The translations under genes and the position numbers were made by a program. A stretch of DNA of 7,023 nt from Actinomycetota bacterium (GTDB lineage Bacteria; Actinomycetota; Acidimicrobiia; Acidimicrobiales; Poriferisodalaceae). The stretch covers positions 1 to 7,023 of the forward strand of contig JAADHX010000332.1 in NCBI GenBank assembly GCA_013151655.1. The letters are read 5' to 3'. The notes under the pieces are model-generated. The model was not told the DNA's origin, did not search any database, and saw only the letters and a list, made by a program, of their open reading frames with translations. Positions 1 through 5,308 of this stretch are shown here, piece by piece. How positions within the stretch are numbered: the stretch's first letter is position 1; each line of letters begins with the position of its first letter.

Positions 1-1043
1 ACGAGTTCGCGGTACTGCTGACCGACGCCAACTCCGAACGCGTCGAACAAGTAGCACTGGAGATCATCGCAAAGGTCTCGGCGCCATTGACTCTTCAAGG
101 GCTCCAGGTGCAGTCGAGTGCGTCGATCGGTGCCGCTAGCTTCCCCAGGGACGCCGCCAAGCCAGAAGAACTGCTCCAACGGGCCGAGGTCGCGATGTAT
201 CAGGCTAAGGAAACCCGCCAGTCATGGGTTACCTACAGCGCCGACGCCGACAAGTTCTCGCTGCGCAGACTTACTCTTCTGGGTGAACTGCCGAGAGCAC
301 TCAGCCAAGACGAGATCGTCGTCTACTACCAGCCAAAGATCGATCTCAAGACCGGGACTGTTGTCGGAGTCGAGGCGCTCGTGCGATGGCTGCACCCCGA
401 GCTCGGCATGATTAGGCCCGATGAGTTCATCGAGCTCACCGAAGTCGCTGGCCTCATCGACGAGCTCACTCGCAAGGTCGTGACACGTTCTCTTGCCCAG
501 GTCCATGAATGGGACCTGATGGGCATCGAGATCGATGTAGCGGTGAACCTCTCAGCCCGAAACTTCCACGATGCGGGTCTGGCCGACTTCATCGTCGAAC
601 AGCTCGAACTGCACTCTGTGCATCCCTCGCGTCTCATGCTCGAAATCACCGAAAGCCAAGTTGTCGACGACCTGGATCTCGCAGTGAGTGTGCTTATGAC
701 ACTAAACGAACGCGGAATTCGCACCAGCATCGACGACTTCGGGACCGGCTTCTCGTCGCTGACCCATCTGCGTCAGCTTCCAGTACACGAGATCAAGATC
801 GATCGCACCTTCGTTGGTCAGATGGCCACTAAGGCCAATGACGCCGTGATCGTCCGTTCGATCGTGAACTTGGGTCACGATCTGAACCTTGAGGTTGTCG
901 CTGAGGGCGTCGAAGATGAGTGGACGCTTGGAAATTTGCGCGACCTCGGCTGCGACAGAGCGCAGGGTTACTACTTCCAGAAGGCCGTTCCTCCCGCGGA
1001 GATTCCAGCCTTCGTCAGACAGTTGGCCGGCAGCGCTGTCTGA
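1..1043 (+). CDS. GGDEF-EAL protein, 5'-truncated by the window (c-di-GMP phosphodiesterase/cyclase)
   Basis: This frame is open from the first base and ends at TGA 1041-1043, leaving 346 visible residues. The window begins in the last aspartate codon of GGDEF: the first complete codons read EFAVLL. The rest of the GGDEF fold follows, with SASIGAASFP and then AEVAMYQAK, so visible residues 1 to about 75 are the back of a cyclase domain. A full EAL domain spans about residues 92-340. Its expected catalytic residues are all there: YQP, EAL in VEALVRW (Glu codon 372-374), Asn in VNLSARNF (546-548), Glu in LEITES (642-644), the Asp pair in DDFGTGFSSL (732-737), Lys in IKIDRTF (795-797), Glu in VVAEGVE (903-905) and Gln in AQGYYF (963-965). 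EAL domains of this type hydrolyse c-di-GMP to pGpG using Mg2+ or Mn2+, so phosphodiesterase activity is likely. Cyclase competence, the I-site and any sensor domain lie upstream and cannot be judged. A TTG at 87 is internal, not a start. Confidence 0.95.
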   Translation, partial: EFAVLLTDANSERVEQVALEIIAKVSAPLTLQGLQVQSSASIGAASFPRDAAKPEELLQRAEVAMYQAKETRQSWVTYSADADKFSLRRLTLLGELPRALSQDEIVVYYQPKIDLKTGTVVGVEALVRWLHPELGMIRPDEFIELTEVAGLIDELTRKVVTRSLAQVHEWDLMGIEIDVAVNLSARNFHDAGLADFIVEQLELHSVHPSRLMLEITESQVVDDLDLAVSVLMTLNERGIRTSIDDFGTGFSSLTHLRQLPVHEIKIDRTFVGQMATKANDAVIVRSIVNLGHDLNLEVVAEGVEDEWTLGNLRDLGCDRAQGYYFQKAVPPAEIPAFVRQLAGSAV

Positions 1044-1069
1044 AGCGGTCAAGACATCTCGGCACTGCC

Positions 1070-1075
1070 GATAAT
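1070..1075 (+). promoter_or_regulatory. Candidate -10 element for the dehydrogenase gene, possibly leaderless
   Basis: The hexamer GATAAT lies in the 41-base gap between the GGDEF-EAL stop and the dehydrogenase ATG at 1085. It matches the bacterial consensus TATAAT at five of six positions. A start about 7 bases downstream would put the mRNA 5' end within a few bases of the ATG. That fits a leaderless transcript, which is common in actinobacteria, and fits the lack of a purine-rich Shine-Dalgarno before 1085. No convincing -35 hexamer sits 16-18 bases upstream; the region around 1047-1053 is a poor match. The call rests on one short motif and its position. Confidence 0.4.
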
Positions 1076-1084
1076 CTCGCGGCC

Positions 1085-2683
1085 ATGACGCCAGACATGA
1101 CCGCAGCCAAAAGCACGACAGCGTTGGCCAAGACCGTTGTCGATGCCGCTATCGCCCGCCACCGCGAACTCGACGATGCCGAGCAACACCAAGTCATGCT
1201 TTACGACATCGCCCATGCCGCATCGGCCATCGAGATGTGCCGCTCTGTCATCGATGATGGCAAGAAGGGGCCAGCTGAGGGCGCGTTGGCGTGCGCATTC
1301 ATCGCCGACGTCGTGGCCGAACTTGGCGCCAAGACCATCGGCCGTGAACACCTTTGGGGAATTGAGGTCGGTGCCCTCGACAGCGCTCGGGAGTTCCTCA
1401 TCGCCTACCGAGATCCGGAGTTCCTGGCGTCGTTGGCCGACTTGGACCCGCCATCGCACCTCGACGACGACTTCGAGATGGTCGCCGACACTTTTAGGCG
1501 CTTTGCCGACGACAAGGTCGCGCCCGCAGCTGAGCACATTCATCGCACTGATTCCGATATCCCCGAGGAACTGATTCAGGGGCTCGCGGAGTTGGGGTGT
1601 TTTGGCCTCTCGGTGCCAGAAGAGTACGGCGGTTTCGCGACCGGCGGCGAGAGCGACTACTTCGGCATGGTTATCGCTACAGAGGAACTCTCAAGGGCCT
1701 CGCTCGGCGCAGGCGGATCGCTCATAACCCGACCAGAGATCCTGACCCGCGCTCTCGAACGGGGCGGAACCGAAGCCCAAAAGCAGAAGTGGCTCCCGCA
1801 GATCGCAACAGCCGAAACGATGTGCGCCGTGGCCGTCACCGAGCCGGACTACGGCTCAGACGTTGCTCAGCTAAAGGTAACGGCGACACCCACCCGCGGT
1901 GGTTGGCACATCAACGGTGTCAAGACCTGGTGCACTTTCGCCGGGCGAGCCAACGTGATGATGCTTCTGGCCCGCACCGACCCAGACAAGAGCAAGGGCC
2001 ACCGCGGGTTGAGCCTCTTCATCGTGCCCAAGGAGTCGACCGCTGGCCACCAGTTCGAACTGCATCAAGATGCCGGCGGCCGCATGGAAGGCCGGGCCAT
2101 CCCGACCATCGGCTATCGAGGCATGCACTCCTTCGAAGTTGCTTTCGAAGATTGGTTCGTCGAGGCCGAGAACCTCGTCGGTGGCGATGAAGGCCTCGGG
2201 CGCGGGTTCTACCTCCAGATGGCTGGCTTCGAGAATGGGCGCCTCCAAACCGCAGCCAGGGCCGTCGGGGTTATGCAGGCTGCATTCGAGGCCGCCACAA
2301 CCTATGCAGCCGACCGCAAGGTATTCGGCCAGCCGATCGGCCAGTATCAGCTGACACGAGCCAAACTCGGTCGGATGGCAGCCATTATTCGCGCCGCTCG
2401 CCAGTACAACTATGCGGTCGCGGTCATGATGGCCAAGGGCGGAGGAACCCTCGAAGCCTCGATGGTTAAGGCCTACGTTTGCAAGGCCGCCGAATGGGTC
2501 ACTCGTGAGGCCATGCAGATACATGGCGGGTTTGGATACGCCGAGGAATATCCAGTTAGTCGGCTTTTTGTCGACGCCCGTGTGTTGTCCATCTTCGAAG
2601 GCGCCGACGAAACGTTGTGCCTCAAGTTGATCATCAGGCGGCTATTGAAGGCCGAGCCGGCAGGCGAAGTCAGGGCTCCGTGA
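1085..2683 (+). CDS. mcd: Acyl-CoA dehydrogenase with N-terminal extension, probable (2S)-methylsuccinyl-CoA dehydrogenase
   Basis: This is a 532-residue flavoprotein of the acyl-CoA dehydrogenase family. Residues about 126-532 form the normal FAD-dependent fold: a helical N-domain from about 126, the FAD/substrate signature VTEPDYGSDV (251-260), a beta domain, and a C-terminal helical domain with RKVFGQPIGQYQ (411-422), QIHGGFGYAEEYP (478-490) and IFEGADETL (503-511). Glu505 in FEG aligns with the catalytic base of the YEGT motif in medium-chain enzymes. Residues 1-125 are an extra, mostly helical region absent from ordinary members of about 380-400 residues. That extension, with TEPDYGSD, TWCTFAGRA and GFYLQMAGFENGRLQTAARA, matches what I recall of Mcd, which oxidises (2S)-methylsuccinyl-CoA to mesaconyl-CoA in the ethylmalonyl-CoA pathway and passes electrons to ETF. 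I chose ATG 1085 because earlier in-frame starts lie inside the preceding gene; ATG 1097 is possible. No other pathway gene is visible. The alternative is another long acyl-CoA dehydrogenase. The family is certain; the substrate is about 75% likely. Confidence 0.85.
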   Translation: MTPDMTAAKSTTALAKTVVDAAIARHRELDDAEQHQVMLYDIAHAASAIEMCRSVIDDGKKGPAEGALACAFIADVVAELGAKTIGREHLWGIEVGALDSAREFLIAYRDPEFLASLADLDPPSHLDDDFEMVADTFRRFADDKVAPAAEHIHRTDSDIPEELIQGLAELGCFGLSVPEEYGGFATGGESDYFGMVIATEELSRASLGAGGSLITRPEILTRALERGGTEAQKQKWLPQIATAETMCAVAVTEPDYGSDVAQLKVTATPTRGGWHINGVKTWCTFAGRANVMMLLARTDPDKSKGHRGLSLFIVPKESTAGHQFELHQDAGGRMEGRAIPTIGYRGMHSFEVAFEDWFVEAENLVGGDEGLGRGFYLQMAGFENGRLQTAARAVGVMQAAFEAATTYAADRKVFGQPIGQYQLTRAKLGRMAAIIRAARQYNYAVAVMMAKGGGTLEASMVKAYVCKAAEWVTREAMQIHGGFGYAEEYPVSRLFVDARVLSIFEGADETLCLKLIIRRLLKAEPAGEVRAP

Positions 2684-2724
2684 GCGCCGAGGCGGCCACG
2701 ATCAAGGCACAGCCATTCGGGGCG

Positions 2725-2743
2725 AGGCCTCACACATTGGCCT
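2725..2743 (+). terminator. Weak hairpin downstream of the dehydrogenase gene
   Basis: In the 97-base gap after the dehydrogenase stop, AGGCC (2725-2729) and GGCCT (2739-2743) form a perfect 5-bp stem around a 9-base loop. TAAATG follows rather than a run of T, so this is not a classic intrinsic terminator. It could be a weak transcription-end structure or chance, since GGCC is itself palindromic. It matters only because it bears on whether the next gene is cotranscribed with the dehydrogenase. Confidence 0.2.
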
Positions 2744-2770
2744 AAATGACCGACGGGCATTCGAGAACAA

Positions 2771-2775
2771 CGGAG
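2771..2775 (+). promoter_or_regulatory. Ribosome binding site that decides the GTG start at 2781
   Basis: CGGAG ends five bases before the GTG at 2781, a workable Shine-Dalgarno with short spacing. The next in-frame candidate, ATG 2868 (Met30), is preceded by GACGGACCA, a weaker match to the 16S tail. This supports translation from the GTG, although the 29 residues it adds are hydrophilic and not obviously conserved. Confidence 0.5.
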
Positions 2776-2780
2776 TTTGA

Positions 2781-5252
2781 GTGCCCCAATCCGGACAAGG
2801 TCAAGTATCAACGAGTCCAGGCGTGCTCGCGCCCGTATCTCGGGTCGATCGCTGGGCCGACGGACCAATGGACGAGGTCACTCAGATAGTCGAGGCTGGC
2901 TTGCGGGCGATGCGGCTCGTTGCAATCGCTCTTCTTTTTCCGTACATCCTGCGCTACCGACCGGGACCTGAGACAGCAAGCCTCGCTCTCAACACCTGGT
3001 TTAACGCCGTGTTGTTGTGCGGGACGCTTGCCCTCATGAACGGGCTGTCGCTCGTTGCCCAAAAGGTGCCGAACGGACGGCTGCGGCTCGTGACGAGCGT
3101 CACGGCGATCGTCGCAGATGCCTTCATCGTATTGCTCGTCGTGAGTGCTCTCGGTGTCTTTGATGCCAACATGGCCTGGTTCATCCTTATTATCCCGATT
3201 CTCGAAGCTGGCATGCGGTTCGGTGTTCGAGCTGCCATCGTGACCTGGGTGGGACTGTTCGGAGTGAACCTCGCTTCACGCATGTGGAACAACGAGTTGG
3301 GCAGTTTCTTCGACCAAGCCGACCTCATGCTTCAACGGCTCGGAATCGTGTTGTTGGTTGCCATCCCAACGATCTACCTGTCGCAGAAACTGTTGCTCGA
3401 CATTCGTCTCGAACGACGCGCCACCGGCGAAGCCACCAGCCGCAGTCGGCTGCTCGAAACCGTGGCCCAGTCGAGCCAGCGGGTCGCCAGGCTCGACGCT
3501 GGGATGGTCGACGAGTTGCTAAAGAGCGTCTCGCTGCTCGGTTTCGATGTGGTCGACGTGTGCGTCCTAGGCGTACGCGGACAATGGCGCATTGAGGCGA
3601 CGCGTCAGCGTGAACCCGGAATCACGCTGCCAAGCCCGACATCGGTGGAGGGCGGGCTGCTCGAGCTCGAAACCGACACGGTGGTAGTGCACGGAACGCT
3701 TGGGCCAGAGGTCGAGAGTGGGTTACGTCGCCAGGGATTGTCGACCCTGCTTGCCTGCCCTCTTGGGGCTCGCGGCGATGCCACAGTGGTGTTGCGGTGT
3801 GGTCGTAGGCTCGGCGTCCAGGTGACATCGACCCAAGTCGAGTGTGTTGAGCTGCTAGCGGGCAACGCAACCATTGCCCTGCACAACAAACGGCTCGTTG
3901 GTGAGTTGCGGGCGATGCAGCAACGACTCCACCATCAGGCCTACCACGATGCTCTCACGGGCCTATCAAACCGGATTGATTTCAACGATCAACTCGAGAC
4001 TGCTTTCGCGAACACCCGCGACGGCGGCACCGAGTGTGCAGTGATGTTCATAGATCTCGACCGCTTCAAACCGGTCAACGACAGCCTCGGGCACGACGTT
4101 GGCAACGACCTTCTGGTCAACGTCGCTAGACGACTCGTCGGCGCCGTACGCCAGAACGATCTTGTGGCCAGGATGGGCGGAGACGAGTTTGTGGTGTTGC
4201 TCCGCGATGTGTTCTCAAGCACAGACGACACCGAGATCGCAGACATCGCCGACCGAGTGTGTAACGCGATCGCGGAACCATTCATAGTGATGAATAACGA
4301 GGTTGTAATCAGCTGTTCGGTAGGCATCGCGGTGTCTGGCGATGAGATCAAGAACGCATCTGAGCTAGTTAGGCGAGCCGACCTAGCGATGTACCGAGCC
4401 AAGGCTCTTGGCAAAGCCCGCTGGGAACGCTACCGAGCCGACCTCGACGAGGAAGGCCTCAGTCGTATCCGCATCGAGACTGATCTACGCCGCGCCGTAA
4501 CCAACAACCTGGTTGGCGTCGCGTTCCAAGGGATCCTGTCAGTTCGGACTGGGCAGATCATTGGTGCAGAGACTCTGCTGCGATGGGAGCATCCGGTGCA
4601 GGGTGTCATCTCGCCGGAGATCCTTGTGCCTATAGCTGAGGACTCTGGTTTGATCCTCGAGTTGGGTCGACGGATTCTCGAGCGTGCTTGCATTCAAGCC
4701 TCCGACTGGCAGACACGTTTCTCGGATCAACCGCCGATGGTCGCCGTCAACGTGTCGCCGGTAGAACTGTTCCACCCTCGATTCTTCGAAACCCTCGACA
4801 GTGTCCTCGAACGTACCGGTGTCGATCCTGGTTGGATCATCGCCGAGATCACAGAGAACATCGTCAGTGCAGGCAACGACAGCAACAAAAAACTCCAGGC
4901 TCTGAAGGACCGCGGGCTGCGCCTGGCGCTTGACGACTTTGGCAAGGGTCAAACCTCGCTGGCCTACTTGCATGAGTTCCCGATCGATATTCTTAAGGTC
5001 GACAAGACGTTCGTTCAGCACGCCGGCCACGATCACGCGCAGCACGCAATCTTGGAGTCGATAATTCGACTAGCTCACGAACTTGGGTTGGTGGTCATCG
5101 CCGAAGGAGTCGAAAGCAAGGTCCAACTTCAGCGGCTGCGTGATCTCGATTGTGACCTCGCTCAGGGTTATCTGCTGCACCGCCCCGGCCCGCCTGAAGA
5201 ACTCACCCATCGAATCGCTGACCACCGTCGCAAGGTAGCCCCCACGGTTTGA
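2781..5252 (+). CDS. Membrane-bound composite diguanylate cyclase/phosphodiesterase (TM bundle, GAF-like region, GGDEF, EAL)
   Basis: This 823-residue inner-membrane c-di-GMP protein starts at GTG 2781. About six hydrophobic segments lie near residues 42-59, 71-92, 101-124, 131-146, 149-165 and 184-206. Residues about 225-370 look like a GAF-type sensor. A short helix (372-388) leads into GGDEF (about 389-553), with DALTGLSNR, the metal-binding FIDLDRFK (Asp425), GGDEF at 466-470 (bases 4176-4190) and an allosteric I-site RxxD (Arg457-Asp460) exactly five residues before it. Synthesis of c-di-GMP with product inhibition is therefore likely. The EAL domain (about 565-812) keeps Glu597, Asn657, Glu689, Asp718-Asp719, Lys739, Glu775 and Gln795. 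However, EAL reads ETL, YQP reads FQG, and loop 6 reads DDFGKGQTS instead of DDFGTGYSS. Hydrolysis may be weak or regulated. The usual GHxxGD reads GHDVGN. The gene follows the dehydrogenase by 97 bases on the same strand, so cotranscription is possible but unproven. The sensed signal is unknown. Confidence 0.95.
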   Translation: MPQSGQGQVSTSPGVLAPVSRVDRWADGPMDEVTQIVEAGLRAMRLVAIALLFPYILRYRPGPETASLALNTWFNAVLLCGTLALMNGLSLVAQKVPNGRLRLVTSVTAIVADAFIVLLVVSALGVFDANMAWFILIIPILEAGMRFGVRAAIVTWVGLFGVNLASRMWNNELGSFFDQADLMLQRLGIVLLVAIPTIYLSQKLLLDIRLERRATGEATSRSRLLETVAQSSQRVARLDAGMVDELLKSVSLLGFDVVDVCVLGVRGQWRIEATRQREPGITLPSPTSVEGGLLELETDTVVVHGTLGPEVESGLRRQGLSTLLACPLGARGDATVVLRCGRRLGVQVTSTQVECVELLAGNATIALHNKRLVGELRAMQQRLHHQAYHDALTGLSNRIDFNDQLETAFANTRDGGTECAVMFIDLDRFKPVNDSLGHDVGNDLLVNVARRLVGAVRQNDLVARMGGDEFVVLLRDVFSSTDDTEIADIADRVCNAIAEPFIVMNNEVVISCSVGIAVSGDEIKNASELVRRADLAMYRAKALGKARWERYRADLDEEGLSRIRIETDLRRAVTNNLVGVAFQGILSVRTGQIIGAETLLRWEHPVQGVISPEILVPIAEDSGLILELGRRILERACIQASDWQTRFSDQPPMVAVNVSPVELFHPRFFETLDSVLERTGVDPGWIIAEITENIVSAGNDSNKKLQALKDRGLRLALDDFGKGQTSLAYLHEFPIDILKVDKTFVQHAGHDHAQHAILESIIRLAHELGLVVIAEGVESKVQLQRLRDLDCDLAQGYLLHRPGPPEELTHRIADHRRKVAPTV

Positions 5253-5308
5253 TCGCGACGTACCGAACGGCTTCGCCCATAGTCGGAACTGTCGTGCTGC
5301 GAAAACGG
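5253..5308. other. Convergent intergenic gap
   Basis: These 56 bases separate the ends of two convergent genes. The best internal structure is CGAA-CGGC-TTCG, a 4-bp stem near the left side, too short to call a terminator. There is no GC-rich stem followed by a T run on either strand. Transcripts from both sides may overlap here, or end by Rho. Confidence 0.4.

Noticed and set aside
920..1084. Upstream extension of the dehydrogenase to an ATG at 920
   Set aside because: It would overlap the last 124 bases of the EAL domain in another frame and add an Arg-rich, unconserved leader. ATG 1085 gives the expected Mcd-like length.
1871..2524. Long open frame on the minus strand (217 codons) opposite the dehydrogenase gene
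   Set aside because: It lies wholly inside a strongly conserved gene on the other strand, shows no recognisable domain, and is what GC-rich codon bias produces by chance.
1..5252. The two GGDEF-EAL genes as a recent duplication flanking an inserted gene
   Set aside because: Outside catalytic motifs the two proteins differ widely (for example DDFGTGFSS versus DDFGKGQTS, EALVRW versus ETLLRW), and no DNA-level repeat was seen.
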